Source: Odiellus spinosus (Eukaryota > Arthropoda > Arachnida > Opiliones > Phalangiidae). Taken from it: a DNA stretch of 64,000 nt. Where the stretch lies: NCBI GenBank assembly GCA_963920705.1, contig OY987234.1, forward strand, positions 2,046,001-2,110,000. Reading direction: 5' to 3'. Both the position numbers and the translations under genes were made by a program. Position 1 is the first letter of the stretch. Every line of letters begins with the position of its first letter. A model generated the notes under the pieces. The model worked only from the letters and a program-made list of their open reading frames with translations. It was not told the DNA's origin and did no database searches. Of this stretch, positions 1 through 12,733 are shown one piece after another.

Positions 1-184
1 GATCTACACTTGGGAAATTTGTGGATCTACACTTGGGAAATTTGTGGATCTACACTTGGGAAATTTGTGGATCTACACTTGGGAAATTTGTGGATCTACA
101 CTTGGGAAATTTGTGGATCTACACTTGGGAAATTTGTGGATCTACACTTGGGAAATTTGTGGATCTACACTTGGGAAATTTGTG
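1..184. repeat. Run of eight consensus monomers
   Basis: Eight consecutive monomers are identical to the consensus with A at position 6. A ninth (185-207) differs only near its end, where GTG becomes GAG. The window edge truncates the run, so its true length is unknown. Such runs are candidates for recent local expansion or for sites of homogenisation. Confidence 0.9.
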
Positions 185-1517
185 GATCTACACTTGGGAA
201 ATTTGAGGATCTGCACTTGGGAAATTTTTGGATCTGCACTTGGGAAATTTGTGGATCTGCACTTGGGAAATTTGTGGTTCTACACATGGGAAATTTGTGG
301 ATCTACATTTGGGAAATTTGTGGATCTACACTTGGGAAATTTGTGGATCTACACTTGGGAAATTTGTGGATCTACACTTGGGAAATTTGTGGATCTACAC
401 TTGGGAAATTTGTGGATCTACATTTGGGAAATTTGTGGATCGACACTTGGGAAATTTGTGGATCGACACTTGGGAAATTTGTGGATCTATACTTCTGAAA
501 TTTGTGGATCTACACTTAGGAATTTTGTGGATCTACACTTGGGAAATAGGAGGATCTGCACTTGGGAAATTTGTGGATCTGCACTTGGGAAATTTGTGGA
601 TCTACACTTGGGAAATTTGTGGATCTGCACTTGGGAAATTTGTGGATCTGCACTTGGGAAATTTGTGGATCTGCACTTGGGAAATTTGTGGATCTGCACT
701 TGGGAAATTTGTGGATCTGCTCTTGGGAAATTTGTGGATATGCACTTGGGAAATTTGTGGATCTGCACTTGGGAAATTTTTGGATCTGCACTTGTGAAAT
801 TTGTGGATCTGCACTTGGGAAATTTGTGGTTCTGCACATGGGAAATTTGTGGTTCTACAATTGGGAAATTTGTGGACCTACATTTTGGAAATTTGTGGAT
901 CTACACTTGGGAAATTTGTGGATCTACACTTGGGAAATTTGTGATCTGCACTTGGGAATTTTGTGGATCTGCACTTGTGAAATTTGTGGATCTGCACTTG
1001 GGAAATTTGTGGATCTGCACTTGGAAAATTTGTGGATCTGCACTTGGGAAATTTGTGGATCTGAACTTGGGAAATTTGTGGATCCATACTTCTGAAATTT
1101 GTGGATCTACACTTAGGAAATTTGTGGATCTACACTTGGGAAATTTGTGGATCCATACTTCTGAAATTTGTGGATCTACACTTAGGAAATTTGTGGATCT
1201 ACACTTGGGAAATTTGAGGATCTGCACTTGGGAAATTTTTGGATCTGCACTTGGGAAATTTGTGGATCTGAACTTGGGAAATTTGTGGATCTGCACTTGG
1301 GAAATTTGTGGATCTCCACTTGGGAAATTTGTGGATCTGCACTTGGGAAATTTGTGGATCTACACTTGGGAAATTTGTGGATCTATACTTGGGAAATTTG
1401 TGGATCTACACTTGGGAAATTTGTGGATCTACACTTGGGAAATTTGTGGATCTACACTTGGGAAATTTGTGGATCTACATTTGGGAAATTTGTGGATCTA
1501 CACTTGGGAAATTTGTG
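185..1517. repeat. HOR block, first copy (about 58 monomers)
   Basis: This block is repeated immediately downstream at 1518-2735. The offset is 1333 bp at its left end, 1310 bp across the cassette (875 and 2185) and 1287 bp further right; each step of 23 bp is one monomer gained or lost in one copy. It contains the AAATAGGAGG monomer near 545, the CTGCTCTTGGG and ATATGCAC monomers near 717-760, the GACC-start monomer at 875 and the first 22-bp monomer at 921. Near 1080-1200 the CCATACTTCTG plus CACTTAGG pair is itself doubled. Confidence 0.85.
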
Positions 1518-2735
1518 GATCTACACTTGGGAAATTTGAGGATCTGCACTTGGGAAATTTTTGGATCTGCACTTGGGAAATTTGTGGATCTGCACTTGGG
1601 AAATTTGTGGTTCTACACATGGGAAATTTGTGGATCTACTTTTGGGAAATTTGTGGATCTACACTTGGGAAATTTGTGGATCTACACTTGGGAAATTTGT
1701 GGATCTACACTTGGGAAATTTGTGGATCTACACTTGGGAAATTTGTGGATCTACATTTGGGAAATTTGTGGATCGACACTTGGGAAATTTGTGGATCTAT
1801 ACTTCTGAAATTTGTGGATCTACACTTAGGAATTTTGTGGATCTACACTTGGGAAATAGGAGGATCTGCACTTGGGAAATTTGTGGATCTGCACTTGGGA
1901 AATTTGTGGATCTACACTTGGGAAATTTGTGGATCTGCACTTGGGAAATTTGTGGATCTGCACTTGGGAAATTTGTGGATCTGCACTTGGGAAATTTGTG
2001 GATCTGCACTTGGGAAATTTGTGGATCTGCTCTTGGGAAATTTTTGGATATGCACTTGGGAAATTTGTGGATCTGCACTAGGGAAATTTTTGGATCTGCA
2101 CTTGTGAAATTTGTGGATCTGCACTTGGGAAATTTGTGGTTCTGCACATGGGAAATTTGTGGTTCTACAATTGGGAAATTTGTGGACCTACATTTTGGAA
2201 ATTTGTGGATCTACACTTGGGAAATTTGTGGATCTACATTTGGGAAATTTGTGATCTGCACTTGGGAATTTTGTGGATCTGCACTTGTGAAATTTGTGGA
2301 TCTGCACTTGGGAAATTTGTGGATCTGCACTTGGAAAATTTGTGGATCTGCACTTGGGAAATTTGTGGATCTGAACTTGGAAAATTTGTTTATCTGCACT
2401 TGGGAAATTTGTGGATCTACACTTGGGAAATTTGTGGATCCATACTTCTGAAATTTGTGGATCTACACTTAGGAAATTTGTGGATCTACACTTGGGAAAT
2501 TTGAGGATCTGCACTTCGGAAATTTTTGGATCTGCACTTGGGAAATTTGTGGATCTGAACTTGGGAAATTTGTGGATCTGCACTTGGGAAATTTGTGGAT
2601 CTGCACTTGGGAAATTTGTGGATCTGCACTTGGGAAATTTGTGGATCTACACTTGGGAAATTTGTGGATCTATACTTGGGAAATTTGTGGATCTACACTT
2701 GGGAAATTTGTGGATCTACACTTGGGAAATTTGTG
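1518..2735. repeat. HOR block, second tandem copy
   Basis: Downstream copy of 185-1517. It differs at scattered sites, for example CACTAGGG near 2088 and AAAATTTGTTTATC near 2383. Its part 1541-2451 matches 5358-6268 at an offset of 3817 bp (166 monomers less one base for the intervening 22-bp monomer), sharing even the rare CACTAGGG variant, so these two regions are closer relatives than the tandem neighbour is. Confidence 0.82.
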
Positions 2736-4230
2736 GATCTACACTTGGGAAATTTGTGGATCTATACTTCTGAAATTTGTGGATCTACACTTAGGAAATT
2801 TGTGGATCTACACTTGGGAAATTTTTGGATCTACACTTAGGAAATTTGCGGATCTATACTTCTGAAATTTGTGGATCTACACTTAGGAAATTTGTTTATC
2901 TACACTTGGGAAATTTGAGTATCTGCACTTGGGAAATTTTTGGATCTGCACTTGGGAAATTTGTGGATCTACACTTGGGAAATTTGTGGATCTGCACTTG
3001 GGAAATTTGTGGATCTGCACTTGGGAAATTTGTGGATCTGCACTTGGGAAATTTGTGGATCTGCTCTTGGGAAATTTGTGGATATGCACTTGGGAAATTT
3101 GTGGATCTGCACTTGTGAAATTTGTGGATCTGCACTTGGGAAATTTGTGGTTCTGCACATGGGAAATTTGTGGTTCTACAATTGGGAAATTTGTGGACCT
3201 ACATTTTGGAAATTTGTGGATCTACACTTGGGAAATTTGTGGATCTACACTTGGGAAATTTGAGGATCTGCACTTGGGAAATTTTTGGATCTGCACTTGG
3301 GAAATTTGTGGTTCTACACATGGGAAATTTGTGGATCTACTTTTGGGAAATTTGTGGATCTACACTTGGGAAATTTGTGGATCTACACTTGGGAAATTTG
3401 TGGATCTACACTTGGGAAATTTGTGGATCTACATTTGGGAAATTTGTGGATCTACATTTGGGAAATTTGTGGATCGACACTTGGGAAATTTGTGGATCTA
3501 TACTTCTGAAATTTGTGGATCTACACTTAGGAATTTTGTGGATCTACACTTGGGAAATAGGAGGATCTGCACTTGGGAAATTTTTGGATCTGCACTTGGG
3601 AAATTTGTGGATCTGAACTTGGGAAATTTGTGGATCTGCACTTGGGAAATTTGTGGATCTGCACTTGGGAAATTTGTGGATCTGCACTTGGGAAATTTGT
3701 GGATCTACACTTGGGAAATTTGTGGATCTATACTTGGGAAATTTGTGGATCTACACTTGGGAAATTTGTGGATCTACACTTGGGAAATTTGTGGATCTAC
3801 ACTTGGGAAATTTGTGGATCTATACTTCTGAAATTTGTGGATCTACACTTAGGAAATTTGTGGATCTACACTTGGGAAATTTTTGGATCTACACTTGGGA
3901 AATTTGTGGATCTATACTTCTGAAATTTGTGGATCTACACTTAGGAAATTTGTGGATCTACACTTGGGAAATTTGAGGATCTGCACTTGGGAAATTTTTG
4001 GATCTGCACTTGGGAAATTTGTGGATCTACACTTGGGAAATTTGTGGATCTACACTTGGGAAATTTGTGGATCTATACTTCTGAAATTTGTGGATCTACA
4101 CTTAGGAAATTTGTGGATCTACACTTGGGAAATTTTTGGATCTACACTTAGGAAATTTGTGGATCTATACTTCTGAAATTTGTGGATCTACACTTAGGAA
4201 ATTTGTTTATCTACACTTGGGAAATTTGAG
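2736..4230. repeat. HOR segment with one cassette, no 22-bp monomer
   Basis: Contains the GACC-start monomer at 3196 but lacks the 22-bp monomer that normally follows it; a GAGGATCTGC monomer follows instead. Pairs of CTATACTTCTG and CACTTAGG monomers recur near 2757, 2847, 3500, 3823, 3910, 4075 and 4165. The cassette at 3196 relates to that at 4530 at 1334 bp, exactly 58 monomers. Near 2845 a rare GCGGATC junction creates a CpG. Confidence 0.75.
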
Positions 4231-4598
4231 TATCTGCACTTGGGAAATTTTTGGATCTGCACTTGGGAAATTTGTGGATCTACACTTGGGAAATTTGTGG
4301 ATCTGCACTTGGGAAATTTGTGGATCTGCACTTGGGAAATTTGTGGATCTGCACTTGGGAAATTTGTAGATCTGCACTTGGGAAATTTGTGGATCTGCTC
4401 TTGGGAAATTTGTGGATATGCACTTGGGAAATTTGTGGATCTGCACTTGTGAAATTTGTGGATCTGCACTTGGGAAATTTGTGGTTCTGCACATGGGAAA
4501 TTTGTGGTTCTACAATTGGTAAATTTGTGGACCTACATTTTGGAAATTTGTGGATCTACACTTGGGAAATTTGTGGATCTACACTTGGGAAATTTGAG
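4231..4598. repeat. 368-bp tandem unit, copy 1 (16 monomers)
   Basis: The 16 monomers here repeat directly at 4599-4966. Each copy carries CTGCTCTTGGG, ATATGCAC, the CACATGGG and CAATTGG monomers and a GACC-start monomer (4530 and 4898, exactly 368 bp apart). Differences seen: TATC instead of GATC at the start of copy 1, GTAGATC near 4368 and CAATTGGTAAA near 4515 in copy 1 only. Confidence 0.88.
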
Positions 4599-4966
4599 GA
4601 TCTGCACTTGGGAAATTTTTGGATCTGCACTTGGGAAATTTGTGGATCTACACTTGGGAAATTTGTGGATCTGCACTTGGGAAATTTGTGGATCTGCACT
4701 TGGGAAATTTGTGGATCTGCACTTGGGAAATTTGTGGATCTGCACTTGGGAAATTTGTGGATCTGCTCTTGGGAAATTTGTGGATATGCACTTGGGAAAT
4801 TTGTGGATCTGCACTTGTGAAATTTGTGGATCTGCACTTGGGAAATTTGTGGTTCTGCACATGGGAAATTTGTGGTTCTACAATTGGGAAATTTGTGGAC
4901 CTACATTTTGGAAATTTGTGGATCTACACTTGGGAAATTTGTGGATCTACACTTGGGAAATTTGAG
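4599..4966. repeat. 368-bp tandem unit, copy 2
   Basis: Second copy of 4231-4598, closer to the general consensus than copy 1. It is the shortest cassette-to-cassette interval in the left domain. Confidence 0.88.
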
Positions 4967-5357
4967 GATCTGCACTTGGGAAATTTTTGGATCTGCACTT
5001 GGGAAATTTGTGGATCTGCACTTGGGAAATTTGTGGTTCTACACATGGGAAATTTGTGGATCTACTTTTGGGAAATTTGTGGATCTACACTTGGGAAATT
5101 TGTGGATCTACACTTGGGAAATTTGTGGATCTACACTTGGGAAATTTGTGGATCTACACTTGGGAAATTTGTGGATCTACATTTGGGAAATTTGTGGATC
5201 GACACTTGGGAAATTTGTGGATCTATACTTCTGAAATTTGTGGATCTACACTTAGGAATTTTGTGGATCTACACTTGGGAAATAGGAGGATCTGCACTTG
5301 GGAAATTTGTGGATCTGCACTTGGGAAATTTGTGGATCTACACTTGGGAAATTTGAG
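4967..5357. repeat. 391-bp tandem unit, copy 1 (17 monomers)
   Basis: Seventeen monomers repeated directly at 5358-5748. Shared markers in order are TACACATGGG, CTACTTTTGGG, GATCGACAC, CTATACTTCTG, CACTTAGGAATTTTG and AAATAGGAGG. The GATCGACAC monomer contributes one of the few CpG sites in the window. Confidence 0.86.
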
Positions 5358-5748
5358 GATCTGCACTTGGGAAATTTTTGGATCTGCACTTGGGAAATTT
5401 GTGGATCTGCACTTGGGAAATTTGTGGTTCTACACATGGGAAATTTGTGGATCTACTTTTGGGAAATTTGTGGATCTACACTTGGGAAATTTGTGGATCT
5501 ACACTTGGGAAATTTGTGGATCTACACTTGGGAAATTTGTGGATCTACACTTGGGAAATTTGTGGATCTACATTTGGGAAATTTGTGGATCGACACTTGG
5601 GAAATTTGTGGATCTATACTTCTGAAATTTGTGGATCTACACTTAGGAATTTTGTGGATCTACACTTGGGAAATAGGAGGATCTGCACTTGGGAAATTTG
5701 TGGATCTGCACTTGGGAAATTTGTGGATCTACACTTGGGAAATTTGTG
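5358..5748. repeat. 391-bp tandem unit, copy 2
   Basis: Second copy of 4967-5357, continuing to the right into sequence that matches 1541-2451 at offset 3817. The 391-bp duplication therefore probably happened after the 3.8-kb relationship was set up, by adding one extra unit on the left. Confidence 0.82.
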
Positions 5749-7796
5749 GATCTGCACTTGGGAAATTTGTGGATCTGCACTTGGGAAATTTGTGGATCTG
5801 CACTTGGGAAATTTGTGGATCTGCACTTGGGAAATTTGTGGATCTGCTCTTGGGAAATTTGTGGATATGCACTTGGGAAATTTGTGGATCTGCACTAGGG
5901 AAAGTTTTGGATCTGCACTTGTGAAATTTGTGGATCTGCACTTGGGAAATTTTTGGTTCTGCACATGGGAAATTTGTGGTTCTACAATTGGGAAATTTGT
6001 GGACCTACATTTTGGAAATTTGTGGATCTACACTTGGGAAATTTGTGGATCTACATTTGGGAAATTTGTGATCTGCACTTATGAATTTTGTGGATCTGCA
6101 CTTGTGAAATTTGTGGATCTGCACTTGGGAAATTTGTGGATCTGCACTTGGAAAATTTGTGGATCTGCACTTGGGAAATTTGTGGATCTGAACTTGGGAA
6201 ATTTGTTTATCTGCACTTGGGAAATTTGTGGATCTACACTTGGGAAATTTGTGGATCCATACTTCTGAAATTTGTGGATCTACACTTAGGAAATTTGTGG
6301 ATCTATACTTGGGAAATTTGAGGATCTGCACTTGGGAAATTTTTGGATCTGCACTTGGGAAATTTGTGGATCTGAACTTGGGAAATTTGTGGATCAGCAC
6401 TTGGGAAATTTGTGGATCTGCACTTGGGAAATTTGTGGATCTGCACTTGGGAAATTTGTGGATCTACACTTCGGAAATTTGTGGATCTATACTTGGGAAA
6501 TTTGTGGATCTACACTTGGGAAATTTGTGGATCTACACTTGGGAAATTTGTGGATCTACACTTGGGAAATTTGTGGATCTATACTTCTGAAATTTGTGGA
6601 TCTACACTTAGGAAATTTGTGGATCTACACTTGGGAAATTTTTGGATCTACACTTGGGAAATTTGTGGATCTATACTTCTGAAATTTGTGGATCTACACT
6701 TAGGAAATTTGTGGATCTACACTTGGGAAATTTGAGGATCTGCACTTGGGAAATTTTTGGATCTGCACTTGGGAAATTTGTGGATCTACACTTGGGAAAT
6801 TTGTGGATCTGCACTTGGGAAATTTGTGGATCTGCACTTGGGAAATTTGTGGATCTGCACTTGGGAAATTTGTGGATCTGCACTTGGGAAATTTGTGGAT
6901 CTGCTCTTGGGAAATTTGTGGATATGCACTTGGGAAATTTGTGGATCTGCACTTGTGAAATTTGTGGATCTGCACTTGGGAAATTTGTGGTTCTGCACAT
7001 GGGAAATTTGTGGTTCTACAATTGGGAAATTTGTGGACCTACATTTTGGAAATTTGTGGATCTACACTTGGGAAATTTGTGGATCTACACTTGGGAAATT
7101 TGTGATCTGCACTTGGGAATTTTGTGGATCTGCACTTGTGAAATTTGTGGATCTGCACTTGGGAAATTTGTGGATCTGCACTTGGAAAATTTGTGGATCT
7201 GCACTTGGGAAATTTGTGGATCTGAACTTGGGAAATTTGTTTATCTGCACTTGGGAAATTTGTGGATCTACACTTGGGAAATTTTTGGATCCATACTTCT
7301 GAAATTTGTGGATCTACACTTAGGAAATTTGTGGATCTACACTTGGGAAATTTGAGGATCTGCACTTGGGAAATTTTTGGATCTGCACTTGGGAAATTTG
7401 TGGATCTGAACTTGGGAAATTTGTGGATCTGCACTTGGGAAATTTGTGGATCTGCACTTGGGAAATTTGTGGATCTGCACTTGGGAAATTTGTGGATCTA
7501 CACTTGGGAAATTTGTGGATCTATACTTCAGAAATTTGTGGATCTACACTTGGGAAATTTGTGGATCTACACTTGGGAAATTTGTGGATCTACACTTGGG
7601 AAATTTGTTGATCTATACTTCTGAAATTTGTGGATCTACACTTAGGAAATTTGTGGATCTACACTTGGGAAATTTTTGGATCTACACTTGGGAAATTTGT
7701 GGATCTATACTTCTGAAATTTGTGGATCTACACTTAGAAAATTTGTGGATCTACACTTGGGAAATTTGAGGATCTGCACTTGGGAAATTTTGGGAT
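5749..7796. repeat. HOR segment with cassettes at 6002 and 7036
   Basis: Two cassettes, 1034 bp apart (45 monomers less one base), each followed by a 22-bp monomer (6048 and 7082). The part 6005-6400 matches 7039-7434 at this same offset. Near 6080 an isolated CTTATGAATTTTG monomer resembles a marker otherwise typical of the right domain. The segment 7500-7800 has CTTCAGAAA, GTTGATC and CTTAGAAAA variants. Confidence 0.72.
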
Positions 7797-9538
7797 CTGC
7801 ACTTGGGAAATTTGTGGATCTACACTTGGGAAATTTGTGGATCTATACTTCTGAAATTTGTGGATCTACACTTAGGAAATTTGTGGATCTACACTTGGGA
7901 AATTTGTGGTTCTACACTTGGGAAATTTGTGGATCTGAACTTGGGAAATTTGTTTATCTGCACTTGGGAAATTTGTGGATCTACACTTGGGAAATTTGTG
8001 GATCCATACTTCTGAAATTTGTGGATCTACACTTGGGAAATTTGTGGATCTGCACTTGGGAAATTTGTGGATCTGCACTTGGGAAATTTGTGGATCTGCT
8101 CTTGGGAAATTTGTGGATATGCACTTGGGAAATTTGTGGATCTGCACTTGGGAAATTTTTGGATCTGCACTTGTGAAATTTGTGGATCTGCACTTGGGAA
8201 ATTTGTGGTTCTGCACATGGGAAATTTGTGGTTCTACAATTGGGAAATTTGTGGACCTACATTTTGGAAATTTGTGGATCTACACTTGGGAAATTTGTGG
8301 ATCTACACTTGGGAAATTTGTGATCTGCACTTGGGAAATTTGTGGATCTGCACTTGTGAAATTTGTGGATCTGCACTTGGGAAATTTGTGGATCTGCACT
8401 TGGGAAATTTGTGGATCTGCACTTGGGAAATTTGTGGATCTGAACTTGGGAAATTTGTTTATCTGCACTTGGGAAATTTGTGGATCTACACTTGGGAAAT
8501 TTGTGGATCCATACTTCTGAAATTTGTGGATCTACACTTAGGAAATTTGTGGATCTACACTTGGGAAATTTTTGGATCTGCACTGGGGAAATTTGTGGAT
8601 CTGAACTTGGGAAATTTTTGGATCTGCACTTGTGAAATTTGTGGATCTGCACTTGGGAAATTTGTGGTTCTGCACATGGGAAATTTGTGGTTCTACAATT
8701 GGGAAATTTGTGGACCTACATTTTGGAAATTTGTGGATCTACACTTGGGAAATTTGTGGATCTACACTTGGGAAATTTGTGATCTGCACTTGGGAAATTT
8801 GTGGATCTGCACTTGGGAAATTTGGGGATCTGCACTTGGGAAATTTGTGGATCTACACTTGGGAAATTTGTGGATCTACACTTGGGAAATTTGTGATCTG
8901 CACTTGGGAAATTTGTGGATCTGCACTTGTGAAATTTGTGGATCTGCACTTGGGAAATTTGTGGATCTGCACTTGGGAAATTTGTGGATCTGCACTTGGG
9001 AAATTTGTGGATCTGAACTTGGGAAATTTGTTTATCTGTACTTGGGAAATTTGTGGATCTACACTTGGGAAATTTGTGGATCTACACTTGGGAAATTTGT
9101 GGATCTACACTTGGGAAATTTGTGGATCTATACTTCTGAAATTTGTGGATCTACACTTAGGAAATTTTTGGATCTACACTTGGGAAATTTGAGGATCTGC
9201 ACTTGGGAAATTTTTGGATCTGCACTTGGGAAATTTGTGGATCTGCACTTGGGAAATTTGTGGTTCTACACTTGGGAAATTTTTGGATCTACATTTGGGA
9301 AATTTGTGGATCTACACTTGGGAAATTTGTGGATCTACACTTGGGAAATTTGTGGATCTACACTTGGGAAATTTGTGGATCTACACTTGGGAAATTTGTG
9401 GATCTACAATTGGGAAATTTGTGGATCTACACTTGGGAAATTTGTGGATCTACACTTGGGAAATTTGTGGATCTACACTTGGGAAATTTGTGGATCTACA
9501 CTTGGGAAATTTGAGGATCGGCACTTGGGAAATTTGTG
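7797..9538. repeat. 1.8-kb HOR, copy 1, with doubled cassette
   Basis: This unit is repeated at 9611-11375 at an offset of 1837 bp (80 monomers less three for the three 22-bp monomers), or 1814 bp left of about 8040 where one monomer differs. Each copy carries two cassettes 459 bp apart (8254 and 8713; 10091 and 10550) and three 22-bp monomers (8300, 8759 and 8873 here). A GGGGATC junction near 8825 and CACTGGGG near 8582 are shared rare variants. Confidence 0.87.
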
Positions 9539-9610
9539 GTTCTACACATGGGAAATTTGTGGATCTGCATTTGGGAAATTTGTGGATCTGCACTTGGGAA
9601 ATTTGTGGAT

Positions 9611-11375
9611 CTGCACTTGGGAAATTTGTGGATCTACACTTGGGAAATTTGTGGATCTATACTTCTGAAATTTGTGGATCTACACTTAGGAAATTTGTGG
9701 ATCTACACTTTTGAAATTTGTGGTTCTACACTTGGGAAATTTGTGGATCTGAATTTGGGAAATTTGTTTATCTGCACTTGGGAAATTTGTGGATCTACAC
9801 TTGGGAAATTTGTGGATCCATACTTCTGAAATTTGTGGATCTACACTTGGGAAATTTGTGGATCTGCACTTGGGAAATTTGTGGATCTGCACTTGGGAAA
9901 TTTGTGGATCTGCACTTGGGAAATTTGTGGATCTGCTCTTGGGAAATTTGTGGATATGCACTTGGGAAATTTGTGGATCTGCACTTGGGAAATTTTTGGA
10001 TCTGCACTTGTGAAATTTGTGGATCTGCACTTGGGAAATTTGTGGTTCTGCACATGGGAAATTTGTGGTTCTACAATTGGGAAATTTGTGGACCTACATT
10101 TTGGAAATTTGTGGATCTACACTTGGGAAATTTGTGGATCTACACTTGGGAAATTTGTGATCTGCACTTGGGAAATTTGTGGATCTGCACTTGTGAAATT
10201 TGTGGATCTGCACTTGGGAAATTTGTGGATCTGTACTTGGGAAATTTGTGGATCTGCACTTGGGAAATTTGTGGATCTGAACTTGGGAAATTTGTTTATC
10301 TGCACTTGGGAAATTTGTGGATCTACACTTGGGAAATTTGTGGATCCATACTTCTGAAATTTGTGGATCTACACTTAGGAAATTTGTGGATCTACACTTG
10401 GGAAATTTTTGGATCTGCACTGGGGAAATTTGTGGATCTGAACTTGGGAAATTTTTGGATCTGCACTTGTGAAATTTGTGGATCTGCACTTGGGAAATTT
10501 GTGGTTCTGCACATGGGAAATTTGTGGTTCTACAATTGGGAAATTTGTGGACCTACATTTTGGAAATTTGTGGATCTACACTTGGGAAATTTGTGGATCT
10601 ACACTTGGGAAATTTGTGATCTGCACTTGGGAAATTTGTGGATCTGCACTTGGGAAATTTGGGGATCTGCACTTGGGAAATTTGTGGATCTACACTTGGG
10701 AAATTTGTGGATCTACACTTGGGAAATTTGTGATCTGCACTTGGGAAATTTGTGGATCTGCACTTGTGAAATTTGTGGATCTGCACTTGGGAAATTTGTG
10801 GATCTGCACTTGGGAAATTTGTGGATCTGCACTTGGGAAATTTGTGGATCTGAACTTGGGAAATTTGTTTATCTGCACTTGGGAAATTTGTGGATCTACA
10901 CTTGGGAAATTTGTGGATCTACACTTGGGAAATTTGTGGATCTACACTTGGGAAATTTGTGGATCTATACTTCTGAAATTTGTGGATCTACACTTAGGAA
11001 ATTTTTGGATCTACACTTGGGAAATTTGAGGATCTGCACTTGGGAAATTTTTGGATCTGCACTTGGGAAATTTGTGGATCTGCACTTGGGAAATTTGTGG
11101 TTCTACACTTGGGAAATTTTTGGATCTACATTTGGGAAATTTGTGGATCTACACTTGGGAAATTTGTGGATCTACACTTGGGAAATTTGTGGATCTACAC
11201 TTGGGAAATTTGTGGATCTACACTTGGGAAATTTGTGGATCTACACTTGGGAAATTTGTGGATCTACACTTGGGAAATTTGTGGATCTACACTTGGGAAA
11301 TTTGTGGATCTACACTTGGGAAATTTGTGGATCTACACTTGGGAAATTTGTGGATCTACACTTGGGAAATTTGAG
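9611..11375. repeat. 1.8-kb HOR, copy 2
   Basis: Second copy of 7797-9538. The intervening 9539-9610 holds a few monomers without a clear partner. Copy 2 has a longer run of perfect monomers near its right end, whereas copy 1 has a CTACAATTGGG variant near 9405 at the matching place. Confidence 0.87.
11146..11352. repeat. Run of nine consensus monomers
   Basis: Nine consecutive monomers match the consensus exactly, followed by one ending GAG. The corresponding stretch of the previous 1.8-kb copy (from about 9309) has one interrupting variant, so the run was either homogenised here or mutated there. Confidence 0.85.
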
Positions 11376-11467
11376 GATCTGCACTTGGGAAATTTTTGGA
11401 TCTGCACTTTCGAAATTTGTGGATCTGCACTTGGGAAATTTGTGGTTCTACACATGGGAAATTTGTG

Positions 11468-11490
11468 GGTCTGCTGTTGGGAAATTTGTG
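11468..11490. repeat. Unique variant monomer (GGTCTGCTGTTGGG)
   Basis: A single monomer starting GGTC and with CTGCTGTTGGG. I saw no second copy of this combination in the window. It lies at a place where the 1.8-kb HOR is interrupted and the third partial copy begins, so it may mark a private junction. Confidence 0.7.
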
Positions 11491-12590
11491 GATCTGCACT
11501 TGGGAAATTTGTGGATCTGAACTTGGGAAATTTGTTTATCTGCACTTGGGAAATTTGTGGATCTACACTTGGGAAATTTGTGGATCCATACTTCTGAAAT
11601 TTGTGGATCTACACTTAGGAAATTTGTGGATCTACACTTGGGAAATTTTTGGATCTGCACTTGGGAAATTTGTGGATCTGAACTTGGGAAATTTTTGGAT
11701 CTGCACTTGTGAAATTTGTGGATCTGCACTTGGGAAATTTGTGGTTCTGCACATGGGAAATTTGTGGTTCTACAATTGGGAAATTTGTGGACCTACATTT
11801 TGGAAATTTGTGGATCTACACTTGGGAAATTTGTGGATCTACACTTGGGAAATTTGTGATCTGCACTTGGGAAATTTGTGGATCTGCACTTGGGAAATTT
11901 GGGGATCTGCACTTGGGAAATTTGTGGATCTACACTTGGGAAATTTGTGGATCTACACTTGGGAAATTTGTGATCTGCACTTGGGAAATTTGTGGATCTG
12001 CACTTGTGAAATTTGTGGATCTGCACTTGGGAAATTTGTGGATCTGCACTTGGGAAATTTGTGGATCTGCACTTGGGAAATTTGTGGATCTGAACTTGGG
12101 AAATTTGTTTATCTGCACTTGGGAAATTTGTGGATCTACACTTGGGAAATTTGTGGATCTACACTTGGGAAATTTGTGGATCTACACTTGGGAAATTTGT
12201 GGATCTATACTTCTGAAATTTGTGGATCTACACTTAGGAAATTTTTGGATCTACACTTGGGAAATTTGAGGATCTGCACTTGGGAAATTTTTGGATCTGC
12301 ACTTGGGAAATTTGTGGATCTGCACTTGGGAAATTTGTGGTTCTACACTTGGGAAATTTTTGGATCTACATTTGGGAAATTTGTGGATCTACACTTGGGA
12401 AATTTGTGGATCTACACTTGGGAAATTAGTGGATCTACACTTGGGAAATTTGTGGATCTACACTTGGGAAATTTGTGGATCTACACTTGGGAAATTTGTG
12501 GATCTACACTTGGGAAATTTGTGGATCTACACTTGGGAAATTTGTGGATCTACACTTGGGAAATTTGTGGATCTACACTTGGGAAATTTG
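11480..12590. repeat. 1.8-kb HOR, third partial copy
   Basis: Matches about 10240-11375 at an offset of 1240 bp (54 monomers less two). It contains one cassette (11790) and 22-bp monomers at 11836 and 11950. The copy ends where a CACTTTGGAAA monomer (near 12600) starts unrelated order. Confidence 0.84.
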
Positions 12591-12733
12591 AGGATCTGCA
12601 CTTTGGAAATTTGTGGATCTACACTTGGGAAATTTGTGGATCTAAACTTGGGAAATTTGTGGATCTACACTTGGGAAATTTGTGGATCTACATTTGGCAA
12701 ATTTGTGGATCGACACTTGGGAAATTTGTGGAT

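Noticed and set aside
487-837. Minus-strand open frame of 116 codons, and its repeats near 1797, 5614, 12734 and 13699, as a conserved gene
   Set aside because: They recur only because the HOR recurs, and they are open only where G-class monomers replace the TAG-bearing A class at every third position.
44-2107. A 687-codon open frame, and similar long frames at 8019-9668, 9718-11520 and 31576-33021, as protein-coding genes with a 23-residue repeat
   Set aside because: All three + frames give the same cyclic peptide, frames end at random variant monomers, and there is no start context, unique N-terminus, signal peptide or codon bias. The pattern follows from a stop-free 23-bp period.
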